64,000 bases of DNA from Burkholderiales bacterium (GTDB lineage: Bacteria > Pseudomonadota > Gammaproteobacteria > Burkholderiales > Burkholderiaceae_D): assembly GCA_016177875.1 (NCBI GenBank), contig JACOUL010000041.1, positions 113,057-177,056 of the forward strand, read 5' to 3'. The notes under the pieces were generated by a model. The model did not search any database, was not told the DNA's origin, and saw nothing but the letters and a program-made list of their open reading frames with translations. The position numbers and the translations under genes are program-made. Every line of letters begins with the position of its first letter. Positions within the stretch are counted from its first letter, which is position 1. Positions 1-8,875 of the stretch are shown here, in pieces.

Positions 1-833
1 AACTTGATGGTGTCCATGGTTGCCATCGCCAAGCCGGCACCGTTCACCAGGCAGCCGATGTTGCCGTCGAGAGAAATGTATGCAAGGTCGAACTTGGACG
101 CCTCAACTTCAGCCGGATCTTCTTCATCCAGATCGCGGTAAGCGACGATCTCAGGATGACGGAACAGGGAATTCGAATCGAAATTGAATTTGGCATCCAG
201 CGCCTTGATATTGCCGTTGCCTTCGAGGATCAATGGATTGATTTCCGCCAGCGACGCATCGGTTTCCATGTAGCAGGTGTAAAGCTTCTTGAGGATGTCG
301 ATTGCCTGCGCGATCGAAGCTTCGGGAATGCCGATACCTGCAGCGAGTTCGCGCGCTTGCGCGTCGGTCATTCCAACCAGCGGATCGACGAATACCTTGA
401 TAATTTTTTCCGGCGTCTTGTGGGCGACTTCTTCGATATCCATACCGCCTTCGGACGATGCCATGACGGCTACTTTTTGTGTCGCGCGATCGGTCAGCGC
501 AGCCACATAATATTCATGCTTAATGTCGGCGCCTTCTTCGATCAGCAAGCGACGCACTTTCTGGCCTTCCGGGCCGGTTTGATGGGTTACCAACTGCATA
601 CCCATGATGGCATTAGCATATTCGCGCACTTGGTCGAGCGACTTGGCAACTTTAACGCCACCGCCTTTTCCCCTACCACCCGCATGGATTTGTGCCTTAA
701 CGACCCAAACCGGTCCGCCTAAGGTTTCAGCAGCCTTAACCGCCTCGTCGACCGACATGCACGGAATGCCGCGCGGAACCGCCACTCCGAACTTACGGAG
801 GATTTCTTTGCCCTGATACTCATGGATTTTCAT
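1..833 (-). CDS. sucC: Succinyl-CoA ligase (ADP-forming) beta subunit, 3' end cut by window
   Basis: Beta subunit of succinyl-CoA synthetase, the TCA-cycle enzyme that couples succinyl-CoA cleavage to ATP or GTP formation in the cytoplasm. Read on the minus strand the frame begins [12 protein letters not shown], the standard SucC start, and continues through the ATP-grasp region with the glycine-rich stretch [12 protein letters not shown] and the conserved AEINPLILE. About 277 of an expected 385-390 residues are present; the C-terminal CoA-ligase part lies beyond base 1, where sucD would be expected. The ATG at 833-831 is preceded by AAAGGGA at good spacing. Family assignment is certain from the sequence; operon with sucD is inferred. 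Confidence 0.97.
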   Translation of the reverse strand, partial: MKIHEYQGKEILRKFGVAVPRGIPCMSVDEAVKAAETLGGPVWVVKAQIHAGGRGKGGGVKVAKSLDQVREYANAIMGMQLVTHQTGPEGQKVRRLLIEEGADIKHEYYVAALTDRATQKVAVMASSEGGMDIEEVAHKTPEKIIKVFVDPLVGMTDAQARELAAGIGIPEASIAQAIDILKKLYTCYMETDASLAEINPLILEGNGNIKALDAKFNFDSNSLFRHPEIVAYRDLDEEDPAEVEASKFDLAYISLDGNIGCLVNGAGLAMATMDTIK

Positions 834-1086
834 GCGAACGTCCCTTTAGACCCAGTTTGAAATGGTAATTCGGTAATTTTGATTAATTACTCTGACTTGC
901 TGCTTACTGATGTAGCCGGCAATACGGCTAGCTGACTACAAAAAAAAGATGCCGCATGCGTGAAGCCGCAACCGCTTGCAGCGCAGCTCCCGTCATACGG
1001 CGACGCGGAAAAAAGTGTAGCACAAGCTACTCAATGAGAAAGCAGAATGGTAATTCTACGAGTGGAAGATCGCGTGTAAATTGTCG
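834..1086. other. Intergenic region upstream of sucC, downstream of recX
   Basis: These 253 bases contain no convincing gene. They carry the ribosome binding site of sucC and presumably its promoter, in an AT-rich stretch around 865-900. A short inverted repeat TAGCCG/CGGCTA (about 914-931) lies next to a run of eight A residues. No convincing -35/-10 pair was identified. Confidence 0.5.
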
Positions 1087-1557
1087 TTATTGTGCACCGC
1101 ACTCATCGCTATCTTCGATGGAATTTTGCATTGCTGCGCGAATAGCGCGATGAGAAAAGCCTCGTTGCTGTAAAAAACGCACTTGTTTGGCGCGTTCTGC
1201 AGCATCTGCCGGTTCGCGGCCGAACTTGCGCAACCAAACTTCACGAGCACGCGCTTCCTCGTTTTCCATCAGATTTGCTTGAAGATTCACCAGAGATTCG
1301 CGCTTGATGCCATGACTTTGCAGTTCGGACATGATGCGGCTATTGCCAAATCGCGCGGCGCGACGATTGACCAGCGATTCCGAAAAACGCTCCTGCGATA
1401 AATATTTTTTCGCTTCAAGAAAATCGAGCAAGGCGTTTACATCGTCGGTTTCTTGGGCATACCGAGCAAGCTTGCGTGCAAGTTCCAAGCGGCTGTGTTC
1501 ACGCGCCGCCAGGTAGCGCAATGCGCGTGCCTTAAGACTGATTTGCGGTTTTGCCAT
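1087..1557 (-). CDS. recX: Regulatory protein RecX
   Basis: RecX, a small helical protein that binds RecA filaments and limits recombinase activity. The 156-residue product begins [17 protein letters not shown] and shows the three-helix repeats typical of the family ([49 protein letters not shown] end). The chosen ATG (1557-1555) matches family length; the open frame extends 25 codons further upstream through the recA terminator, which is not expected to be translated. It lies 88 bp downstream of recA on the same strand, the usual recA-recX order. A hairpin between them means RecX is likely made from read-through transcripts. Confidence 0.93.
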   Translation of the reverse strand: MAKPQISLKARALRYLAAREHSRLELARKLARYAQETDDVNALLDFLEAKKYLSQERFSESLVNRRAARFGNSRIMSELQSHGIKRESLVNLQANLMENEEARAREVWLRKFGREPADAAERAKQVRFLQQRGFSHRAIRAAMQNSIEDSDECGAQ

Positions 1558-1582
1558 GCGGACTGGGAAATTTGAGATCACG

Positions 1583-1623
1583 CAAAAAACAAAAAGAGCC
1601 ATGGCTTTGTAGCCATGGCTCTT
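1583..1623 (-). terminator. Rho-independent terminator between recA and recX
   Basis: On the minus strand a perfect 13-bp stem (AAGAGCCATGGCT, loop ACAA, AGCCATGGCTCTT) is followed by TTTTTG and TTTTTT. It sits 22 bp after the recA stop and before recX, so it should end most recA transcripts and leave recX at a lower level. Confidence 0.88.
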
Positions 1624-1644
1624 GGGGAACAACTTAAAGCAGGA

Positions 1645-2751
1645 TCATTCGACTTCCTTGCTTTCTTTGATTTCCTTATTTTCTTTGGCTTCCTTAGCTT
1701 TCTTAGCAACCGGCTCGGTACCTTTGATCGTTGCCAACTCCGGCACTCCTAAGGCAGCGCGCACTTTGTTTTCAATTTCGCGCGACAGTTCCGGATGCTC
1801 TTTCAAGTAAATACGAGCATTGTCCTTGCCCTGTCCGATTTTTTCACCGTTGTAGCTATACCAAGCGCCGGACTTTTCGACGACTTTGACTTCGGATCCC
1901 AGGTCGAGGATTTCGCCTTCGCGCGAAGTACCTTCGCCATACAGAATGTCGAAATGCGCCTCCTTGAACGGCGGGGCCACTTTGTTCTTGACGACCTTGA
2001 CCTTGGTTTCGTTGCCGATGACTTCATCGCCCGACTTGATCGAACCAGTGCGGCGAATATCCAGTCGTACCGATGCGTAGAACTTCAGCGCATTGCCGCC
2101 GGTGGTGGTTTCGGGGTTACCGAACATGACGCCGATCTTCATGCGGATTTGGTTAATGAAAATCACCAACGTATTGGTACGGTTGATCGAGCCGGTGAGT
2201 TTCCGCAGAGCTTGCGACATCAAACGCGCTTGCAAACCGGGCAATGAATCGCCCATGTCGCCTTCGATTTCCGCCTTGGGAGTCAACGCCGCTACGGAGT
2301 CGACCACGATCAAATCGACCGCGCCGGAGCGTACCAGCGCGTCACAAATCTCCAGTGCCTGTTCGCCGGTATCAGGTTGCGAAATGAGCAAATCCGGCAA
2401 ATTCACGCCCAGCTTTTGCGCATAGGTCACATCCAGCGCATGCTCGGCATCGATGAAGGCGCAGGTACCGCCCAGTTTTTGCATCTCTGCAATAGCCTGC
2501 AGAGTCAGCGTAGTTTTACCGGAAGATTCCGGACCATAAATTTCGACAACACGGCCGCGCGGCAAACCGCCAACGCCCAGCGCAATGTCGAGACCGAGCG
2601 AACCGGTCGAAACGACTTGCACCTCTTCCGCCACTGCGCCGTCTTCCATGCGCATCACGGAACCTTTACCGAATTGTTTTTCGATTTGGGCCAGGGCAGC
2701 GGCGAGTGCCTTGCTCTTGTCCAAATTCGCTACAAATTTTTTCTCGTCCAT
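1645..2751 (-). CDS. recA: Recombinase RecA
   Basis: RecA, the ATP-dependent strand-exchange protein that also triggers LexA self-cleavage in the SOS response. The 368-residue product starts [20 protein letters not shown]. It has the Walker A motif GPESSGKTT at about residues 73-81, the [11 protein letters not shown]alker B region, and the DNA-binding loop 2 area with [20 protein letters not shown]. The last about 20 residues are unusually rich in alternating Lys and Glu ([16 protein letters not shown]) where enterobacterial RecA has an acidic tail. A LexA-type box lies 52 bp upstream of the start and a strong terminator follows. Assignment is certain. Confidence 0.99.
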   Translation of the reverse strand: MDEKKFVANLDKSKALAAALAQIEKQFGKGSVMRMEDGAVAEEVQVVSTGSLGLDIALGVGGLPRGRVVEIYGPESSGKTTLTLQAIAEMQKLGGTCAFIDAEHALDVTYAQKLGVNLPDLLISQPDTGEQALEICDALVRSGAVDLIVVDSVAALTPKAEIEGDMGDSLPGLQARLMSQALRKLTGSINRTNTLVIFINQIRMKIGVMFGNPETTTGGNALKFYASVRLDIRRTGSIKSGDEVIGNETKVKVVKNKVAPPFKEAHFDILYGEGTSREGEILDLGSEVKVVEKSGAWYSYNGEKIGQGKDNARIYLKEHPELSREIENKVRAALGVPELATIKGTEPVAKKAKEAKENKEIKESKEVE

Positions 2752-2802
2752 ATATGTATTCTTTCAGAAGTGACAGGCATTGAAAGGGGGTAGGAAGCTG
2801 TA

Positions 2803-2818
2803 CTGTATAAAAAACCAG
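2803..2818 (-). promoter_or_regulatory. LexA (SOS) box upstream of recA
   Basis: The 16-bp site CTG-N10-CAG (CTGTATAAAAAACCAG on the plus strand) fits the proteobacterial LexA operator; the left half TACTGTATA is an exact consensus half-site and the right half CCAGTG is weaker. It lies 52 bp before the recA start codon, a normal operator position. Confidence 0.85.
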
Positions 2819-2930
2819 TGCTTTTTGCAAGCGCTATTTCGCCCTTTTTTCATCATTTTTGCGTCTTTTTTGAACGCGTCCGCTTTCCCACCTTGCCGCA
2901 TTCCAAGAAAGGCAATAGACTCGTCACACC

Positions 2931-2939
2931 TGTTATAAC
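2931..2939 (+). promoter_or_regulatory. Candidate extended -10 for the two-component/symporter operon
   Basis: TGTTATAAC has the form TGn-TATAAC. There is no good -35 at the usual distance, as for extended -10 promoters. A start site about 7 bp downstream would leave the ATG at 2943 without a leader and supports the ATG at 2964 as the real start of the regulator. Confidence 0.4.
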
Positions 2940-2963
2940 CCCATGAATTTTCAGGTTAAAGCC

Positions 2964-3668
2964 ATGCGCATATTGCTCGCCGAAGACGACACCGTGTTGG
3001 CCGATGGCTTAACCCGCTCCTTGCGCCAGGCAGGTTACGCGACCGATTGCGTCAACAACGGCGATGCCGCCGACACAGCCTTATCTACCCAAGATTTCGA
3101 CTTGCTTATCTTGGATCTGGGCTTGCCTAAACTTTCCGGACTTGAAGTATTGAAGCGCTTGCGTGCACGCAACTCGCGCCTGCCTGTGCTGATCCTGACT
3201 GCTGCCGATTCGGTCGAGCAACGGGTCAAGGGCTTGGACTTGGGCGCCGACGATTACATGGCCAAACCTTTTGCCCTGTCTGAACTCGAAGCACGCGTAC
3301 GTGCCCTTACGCGGCGCGGCAGCGGCGGCGGGCCGACGGTCGTCAAACACGGTCCGCTGACGTATGACCAAGTCGGCCGGGTCGCTTATCTCAATGACCA
3401 GATGCTGGAATTGTCCGCGCGCGAACTCGGCTTGCTGGAAGTATTGCTGCAACGGACCGGACGCTTGGTATCCAAGGACCAGCTGGTCGACCACTTGTGC
3501 GAATGGGGCGAGGAAGTCAGCAACAACGCGATTGAAGTGTACGTCCATCGCTTACGTAAAAAAATTGAAGGCGCCGGTGTGCGCATCGCCACGGTGCGCG
3601 GTCTCGGCTATTGTCTCGAAAAATTTCCCGAGACGCCGAGCAACCCCTCCGGCGGCAAGCCTGCATGA
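2964..3668 (+). CDS. OmpR/PhoB-family response regulator (TctD/QseB-like)
   Basis: Cytoplasmic response regulator of 234 residues. The receiver domain (about 1-115) begins MRILLAEDD with the acidic pair, the phospho-acceptor Asp in LLILDLGLPK (about residue 51) and the conserved Lys in AKPFALSEL. The C-terminal winged-helix domain (about 130-225) contains ELSARELGLLEVLL and the recognition region VYVHRLRKKIEG...TVRGLGYCL. The ATG at 2964 gives the standard N-terminus; an in-frame ATG seven codons upstream is less likely. Its stop overlaps the start of the kinase gene (ATGA), so the two are translationally coupled. By position the pair probably controls the downstream symporter genes; that is inference. 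Confidence 0.93.
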   Translation: MRILLAEDDTVLADGLTRSLRQAGYATDCVNNGDAADTALSTQDFDLLILDLGLPKLSGLEVLKRLRARNSRLPVLILTAADSVEQRVKGLDLGADDYMAKPFALSELEARVRALTRRGSGGGPTVVKHGPLTYDQVGRVAYLNDQMLELSARELGLLEVLLQRTGRLVSKDQLVDHLCEWGEEVSNNAIEVYVHRLRKKIEGAGVRIATVRGLGYCLEKFPETPSNPSGGKPA

Positions 3669-5170
3669 GTTCTATGCATAATGCATCGGATGCTTCTGCT
3701 CCTTCCGATGAAACCTTCACTCAGCCGTCTGAAGAAAAAATCCAGCGTTCGCTATTCGGCGAGCTGCTCGACTGGTTATTAATTCCGCTGCTTCTCTTAT
3801 GGCCGCTCAGCATTGCGTTTACTTACGTGGTCGCCAAGTCGATCGCCAATCAGCCTTTCGACCGCGCGCTGGAAAATACCGCGACTGTGTTGGCACAGCA
3901 AGTACGGGAAATCGATGGAAAAATAAGTGTGCCTTTAGCCAGTTCAGCGCGCGACATCTTGCATGCCGATGATACCGATACGGTGTATTTCCAAATTCTC
4001 GGTCCGCGCGGCGAATTAATTGCCGGCGACCGCGACATGCCCGCCCCTCATGCGGAAGAAAATCCAAGAATCGGCGTAGTGCAATTTCGCGACGATGCCG
4101 TGCATGGCACAGAAGTACGCATCGCAACGATCCGCGTCGACTTGCGAAAGTCGCGCGCTCTTGCGATGGGAGCCGCAGAGCCGCGCATCGCCCTGGTGCA
4201 AATCGGCGAAACCCTGGGCAAGCGAGGACATCTCGCCAATGAAATTATTAAAGGCGTCGTGCTGCCGCAGTTCATCATCTTACCGATTGCATTGGCGCTG
4301 CTTTGGCTGGCGTTGTCGCGCGGCCTTTCTCCGCTAGCGGAATTGCAAAGCCGTATACGCGCACGCCGGCCGGACGACTTAAGTCCGATCGAAGCGGGTC
4401 AAGTGCCGGAAGAAATCTCGCCGCTGGTCGCCTCTCTTAATGACTTGCTGGAGCGGCTTTCGCAATCGATCGAAGTGCAAAAACGCTTCATTGCCGATGC
4501 CGCCCATCAAATGAAAACACCGCTGGCTGGATTACGCACACAGTCGGAATTGGCGTTGCGCCAAACCAGCCAGGAAGAAATACAGCGCTCCCTCATGCAA
4601 TTGGCAAAAAGTTCGGAATCCGCCACACGCATGGTGAATCAATTGCTGGCATTGGCACGAGCGGAGCATCAAGGCCCGGCCGCCAATCCATTTGCTCCCG
4701 TGAACCTCAATGACCTGGCGCGCCACGTCGTACAGGACTGGGTGCAAACCTCCTTTACGCGCAACATCGATCTCGGATTTGAAGAACCCGAGCAGCCGCT
4801 CACCATCCTAGGCAATCCCGTCACCTTACGCGAACTAGTCTCTAATTTGGTGGATAACGCACTGCGTTACACCCCCGCAAAGGGTTTCGTGACGGTACGT
4901 GTGCGCAGCGACGCCGATCAGCAGCATATATTGCTGGAGGTGGAAGATAATGGCCCAGGCATCCCGCCGTCTGAGCGTGCGCATGTATTCGACCGCTTTT
5001 ATCGTGTTTTGGGCAACGATGTCGAAGGCAGCGGATTAGGATTGGCGATCGTGCGCGAAATCGCTCAACAGCATGACGCCGAAGTGGATGTCTTCAATAA
5101 TCCGCACTGCTCCGATCCGAAAGCGCCCGGCTGTTTGTTCCGTGTGACTTTTCCTTTGCCAAAGCCATGA
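3665..5170 (+). CDS. Sensor histidine kinase (TctE-like)
   Basis: Membrane sensor kinase of 501 residues, partner of the regulator just upstream. Two membrane segments (about 32-55 and 198-220) flank a periplasmic domain with the features of the TctE-type sensor N-terminus (QPFDRALENTATVLAQQV; VYFQILGPRGELIAGD). The kinase core follows: H-box ADAAHQMKTPLAGLR with His at about 281, N-box NLVDNALRYTP, and G-boxes VEDNGPGIP and GSGLGLAIVREIA. The ATG at 3665 overlaps the regulator's stop codon. Its own stop overlaps the ATG of the DUF4212 subunit gene. The signal sensed is unknown; TctE relatives sense carboxylates and the linkage here to a solute symporter fits that, but is inference. Confidence 0.92.
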   Translation: MSSMHNASDASAPSDETFTQPSEEKIQRSLFGELLDWLLIPLLLLWPLSIAFTYVVAKSIANQPFDRALENTATVLAQQVREIDGKISVPLASSARDILHADDTDTVYFQILGPRGELIAGDRDMPAPHAEENPRIGVVQFRDDAVHGTEVRIATIRVDLRKSRALAMGAAEPRIALVQIGETLGKRGHLANEIIKGVVLPQFIILPIALALLWLALSRGLSPLAELQSRIRARRPDDLSPIEAGQVPEEISPLVASLNDLLERLSQSIEVQKRFIADAAHQMKTPLAGLRTQSELALRQTSQEEIQRSLMQLAKSSESATRMVNQLLALARAEHQGPAANPFAPVNLNDLARHVVQDWVQTSFTRNIDLGFEEPEQPLTILGNPVTLRELVSNLVDNALRYTPAKGFVTVRVRSDADQQHILLEVEDNGPGIPPSERAHVFDRFYRVLGNDVEGSGLGLAIVREIAQQHDAEVDVFNNPHCSDPKAPGCLFRVTFPLPKP

Positions 5171-5448
5171 ATGCCGATCGTAAAATTGACGCGCTGGCTC
5201 AAAGGGCACGTATCTGGAGCCGCACTGAAAAGCTGACGCTGAAGTTATTGCTTGTGTGGGCGAGCGTGACGCTCGGTGTGATTTTCTTTGCGCGAGAATT
5301 GTCGAGCCTGACCCTATTCGGCTGGCCCCTATCGTTTTACATGGCGGCGCAAGGCGCCCTTCTCGTCTATCTCGCAATCGTGGTCGCATATGCTTGGCGC
5401 ATGCATCGCACGGAGCGCTCCCACGAGGAAATCAGTCATGACGCATGA
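5167..5448 (+). CDS. DUF4212 small subunit of sodium:solute symporter
   Basis: A 93-residue protein with two membrane helices (about 28-50 and 57-80) and a charged N-terminus (TEKLTLKLLLVWASVT; FFARELS; FGWPLSFYMAAQGALLVYLAIVVAY). These features match the DUF4212 family, which is almost always encoded next to a VC_2705-type sodium:solute symporter and is taken as its small subunit. Its ATG overlaps the kinase stop (ATGA) and its 3' end overlaps the symporter start by 11 bp, so all four genes are likely one coupled transcript. Confidence 0.88.
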   Translation: MNADRKIDALAQRARIWSRTEKLTLKLLLVWASVTLGVIFFARELSSLTLFGWPLSFYMAAQGALLVYLAIVVAYAWRMHRTERSHEEISHDA

Positions 5449-7474
5449 CGCGTACGCGCGGCGCCTCAAGCGCTACTACTTAAGCTTCATGCTAGGATTC
5501 CTGGCGTTCCTGGCGGCGCTGGCAATATTGGAGAAAGAAGGATTTCCGCGTAGCTGGATCGGTTACCTCTTTCTATTTTCGAGCATCGCCTTGTATGCGG
5601 CGATCGGCGTCATGAGCCGCACTTCGAACGTGTCGGAATACTATGTGGCCGGCCGGCGCGTGCCGGCGCTATTCAACGGCATGGCAACCGCGGCTGATTG
5701 GATGTCGGCGGCGACGTTCATCAGCTTGGCCGGCGGCTTGTATCTATATGGCTTTGACGGACTGGCCTATTTGATGGGTTGGACCGGCGGCTTTTGTCTC
5801 GTCGCTCTGCTGATCGCGCCTTATCTGCGTAAGTTCGGCCACTACACGATTCCCGATTTTTTGGCGGCGCGTTATGCCGGCCGCCATAACGGCAATTTGA
5901 TTCGTGTCATCGGCGCGATTGCCACCGTTCTTGTTTCATTTACCTATGTCGTCGCGCAGATTTACGGAGTGGGCTTGATTGCGTCGCGCTTTACCGGCGT
6001 GGATTTTTCAGTCGGCATTTTTCTCGGTTTGGCGAGCATTCTCGTGTGTTCTTTTCTGGGCGGCATGCGTGCGGTTACGTGGACGCAGGTGGCGCAATAC
6101 ATCATCATTCTGATCGCCTTCCTCATTCCCGTCACTTGGTTATCGGTAAAACATACCAAGATACCGGTCCCGCAAGTGGCTTACGGCGCCGTGCTACCGG
6201 AGTTAGCCGAGCGTGAGAAGGTCCTGATTGACGATCCGCGCGAGCAAGAAGTGCGTTCAATATATCAACGCCGCGCAGCGGAATATGACGCGAAACTGAA
6301 GGCCTTGCCGCATTCATTTGAAGAAGGGCGAATCGAAGCGCGCCGCCGCGTCGACGAACTCAAGCAAGCCAATGCCTCTCTGGCGGAAATTAAAGCAGCA
6401 AGCCGCTCGTTGGCGAATTACCCGCAAGACCCGGAAGCCGCACGAGTCAAATGGACGGAAGCCAAAAACGCCAATCTCGCGCGCGCCGAACCGCCGGTCG
6501 CCCATGTGAAACCCTTCCCCGGCAAAGACCAAGCCACTTCGGATGCCAAGCGCAATAATTTTCTGGCGCTGGTGCTATGCCTCATGATGGGCACGGCGGC
6601 ATTGCCGCATGTGCTCACGCGCTACTACACCACGCCGTCGGTAACGGAAGCCCGCTTTTCCGTAGCCTGGACCATGTTCTTCATCATGCTGATCTATTTG
6701 ACCATTCCGGCGCTGGCGGTGCTGGTCAAGTACGATATTTACACTTCATTGGTCGGCATGAATTTCACCGAACTGCCGTCGTGGGTACCGTACTGGCACG
6801 GAGTCGACAAAGCCAATCCGCTGGTAACCATTACGGACATCAATAGCGACGGTATCGTGCAGTTGGCGGAAATCGTGCTGGACGGCGACATCGTGGTGCT
6901 GGCCATGCCGGAAATTGCCGGCTTGCCCTATGTGATTTCCGGATTGATTGCTGCGGGCGGTTTGGCATCCGCATTGTCGACCGCCGACGGTTTGTTATTG
7001 ACGATTGCCAGCGCCTTGTCTCACGACATTTATTACAAGGTCGCCGATCCTAGCGCCTCGACCCAAAAGCGGGTGACGATTTCAAAGCTGTTTTTGCTGG
7101 TGGTCGCCCTCATCGCCGCGTATGTCGCCTCCCTGAAACCGAGCGATATTTTATCGATGGTGGGCGCGGCATTTTCGCTGGCGGCCTCAGCCTTGTTTCC
7201 TGCGCTGGTGCTGGGTGTGTTTTGGAAGCGCGCCAATAAAGCGGGCGCAATCGCCGGAATCGTGACGGGATTTTCAGTATGCGTGTATTACATGGCCCAC
7301 ACAGCACCTGTTTTAGGCGGTTCGGTTGCCGGGCAATGGTTTCATATAGCGCCCGTCTCTGCCGGCGTATTCGGCGTACCGGCGGGCTTGGCTGCGATTA
7401 TTTTTGTGAGCCTCCTGACGGAGCCGCCCGATCCGCGGTCCGCAGCTTTCGTCGATTACATTCGAGAAGCGTAA
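5438..7474 (+). CDS. Sodium:solute symporter, VC_2705 subfamily (large subunit)
   Basis: Inner-membrane transporter of 678 residues in the SSSF family, likely importing a small organic acid with sodium; the substrate cannot be read from sequence. Family signatures include EYYVAGRRVPALFNGMATAADWMSAATFIS, LRKFGHYTIPDFLAARYAG and, late in the protein, GLIAAGGLASALSTADGLLL. Between the N- and C-terminal membrane blocks lies a charged soluble insert of about 115 residues (about 256-372), rich in Glu, Lys, Arg and Ala and predicted to be helical. The ATG at 5438 (MTHDAYARRLKRYY) starts inside the DUF4212 gene. The 3' end overlaps the convergent O-antigen ligase gene by 19 bp. Confidence 0.9.
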   Translation: MTHDAYARRLKRYYLSFMLGFLAFLAALAILEKEGFPRSWIGYLFLFSSIALYAAIGVMSRTSNVSEYYVAGRRVPALFNGMATAADWMSAATFISLAGGLYLYGFDGLAYLMGWTGGFCLVALLIAPYLRKFGHYTIPDFLAARYAGRHNGNLIRVIGAIATVLVSFTYVVAQIYGVGLIASRFTGVDFSVGIFLGLASILVCSFLGGMRAVTWTQVAQYIIILIAFLIPVTWLSVKHTKIPVPQVAYGAVLPELAEREKVLIDDPREQEVRSIYQRRAAEYDAKLKALPHSFEEGRIEARRRVDELKQANASLAEIKAASRSLANYPQDPEAARVKWTEAKNANLARAEPPVAHVKPFPGKDQATSDAKRNNFLALVLCLMMGTAALPHVLTRYYTTPSVTEARFSVAWTMFFIMLIYLTIPALAVLVKYDIYTSLVGMNFTELPSWVPYWHGVDKANPLVTITDINSDGIVQLAEIVLDGDIVVLAMPEIAGLPYVISGLIAAGGLASALSTADGLLLTIASALSHDIYYKVADPSASTQKRVTISKLFLLVVALIAAYVASLKPSDILSMVGAAFSLAASALFPALVLGVFWKRANKAGAIAGIVTGFSVCVYYMAHTAPVLGGSVAGQWFHIAPVSAGVFGVPAGLAAIIFVSLLTEPPDPRSAAFVDYIREA

Positions 7475-8706
7475 CCGTTTTGTTCTTCCCTCGCTTCTTC
7501 GGCAATACAAATTCCACACAAGATAGCGAGCATTACGGCATAAAATCCGGCCCCGACATGATGCGCAAAAAACACCATGGTGAGGCCGAATAAAAAAGTC
7601 GACGCTACCAAGATTACGCCGGCCACCGCAAACGGATAATTCGCGGCGGGCTTGCGCAAACGGCGCAGAAAAAAGTGCAAGGGCGCGGCATATAACGCCA
7701 TGAGTGCGGCCACGCCCAACAAACCTTGCGTCGCTAATGCATGCATGAATTCATTGTGCGCATGATAGTAACCGGCCACTGGCGCGGCCAACTCGCCGCG
7801 CGCCACTAGTTCCCGCAAGCCGGTGTTGAAATGGGCACGCCCGACGCCGGCAATCGGATGTTCCAAAAACATGTGCCATGCGCCGCGCCACATTTCCACA
7901 CGCAAGCCGATGGAGGTGTCGACATTGCCCGCACGATACTGCGCCAACTCTTCCGTAATCATGGTTAGCCGTTTGCCGACGCCGATTTCGGCACTCAATG
8001 CAGCGAGCGCGAGCAAGATCGCAGCGGAAACAAAGCACAGCAATGCGACTCTGCTCAAGCGCCATTCCCGGCGCCAAAAAGGCAGCGCAGCCAATGGCAG
8101 CGCGATCCATCCGCCGCGCGATTCGGAAAGCAGCGATGCGCCGATGCCGAGCAAAAAAGCAATGTAAGGCAAGAGCCGCAAGCGCGTCGCTGCAAAACGC
8201 TGAACACCGGCGAGCGACATCAGGCCGAGCGCCATGGCGATATCGCCGAACATGATCACCAAGTGGTAGCCGCCGGCGCGTTCCAAATGCAGGTAGAAAC
8301 GTTGGTAAATTGCGAATAGCGCCGCGCCTAAAGTGCCGAGGAATACGCCGTACCAAAACCAATCCGGCTTCGGCTTGCTATGAGCGATGAGGCCGATTGC
8401 GAAAACGGCAAGCAACTGGCGAAAAGGATTATCGAGAAAATTGAGCTCGTGTGAAAACGAATGAATCGACAACACCGCCACGCCGAGATAAATCCCGAAG
8501 GCAGCAAAAATCCAGCGAGTGGAATGGAACAGCCGCTGCCGTGTTTGCCACAAGCGCTTGGCGAATACCAGGGTTCCTATAAGCAGGCAAACTTCGACGA
8601 GTCCGACCCCAAATGAAGTCGTCAACGTCAATAGCGGAAACAATAAAATCAGCGATGAAAAAACAATTTGTTCTGCCGGATATGCTGTCGCCGAATTACT
8701 TTTCAT
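7456..8706 (-). CDS. O-antigen ligase family membrane protein
   Basis: Polytopic membrane protein of about 416 residues with about ten hydrophobic helices. The large late periplasmic loop contains GLRVEMWRGAWHMFLEHPIAGVGRAHFN and YYHAHNEFMHALATQGLLG, the Wzy_C pattern of O-antigen ligases/polymerases, which join glycans to lipid A core or pilin. The ATG at 8706 (MKSNSATAYPAEQ) gives a short cytoplasmic N-terminus; an upstream in-frame start adds 16 residues. No other glycan gene is nearby, so whether it is WaaL, a pilin glycosyl ligase or a relative is open. It is convergent with the symporter gene and its end overlaps that gene. Confidence 0.82.
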   Translation of the reverse strand: MKSNSATAYPAEQIVFSSLILLFPLLTLTTSFGVGLVEVCLLIGTLVFAKRLWQTRQRLFHSTRWIFAAFGIYLGVAVLSIHSFSHELNFLDNPFRQLLAVFAIGLIAHSKPKPDWFWYGVFLGTLGAALFAIYQRFYLHLERAGGYHLVIMFGDIAMALGLMSLAGVQRFAATRLRLLPYIAFLLGIGASLLSESRGGWIALPLAALPFWRREWRLSRVALLCFVSAAILLALAALSAEIGVGKRLTMITEELAQYRAGNVDTSIGLRVEMWRGAWHMFLEHPIAGVGRAHFNTGLRELVARGELAAPVAGYYHAHNEFMHALATQGLLGVAALMALYAAPLHFFLRRLRKPAANYPFAVAGVILVASTFLFGLTMVFFAHHVGAGFYAVMLAILCGICIAEEAREEQNGYASRM

Positions 8707-8875
8707 TATCAAAAAAATGCATTTCCTAAACTTATAAGCTTGGTATTGAAGCACACAACCCGGAAATTGAAAAATTCGTGCATTATGGAAAGACTGCGAA
8801 CCTCTTCAGGAATTGATTATTCCCCTTGGCATGCTTCTTGTTAGGTAGAAACAAACGTGAGAGATGATGCGAGCC

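Noticed and set aside
912..955. TAGCCG/CGGCTA repeat with A-run as a terminator
   Set aside because: The stem is only 6 bp and the T-run on the minus strand lies before the hairpin, not after.
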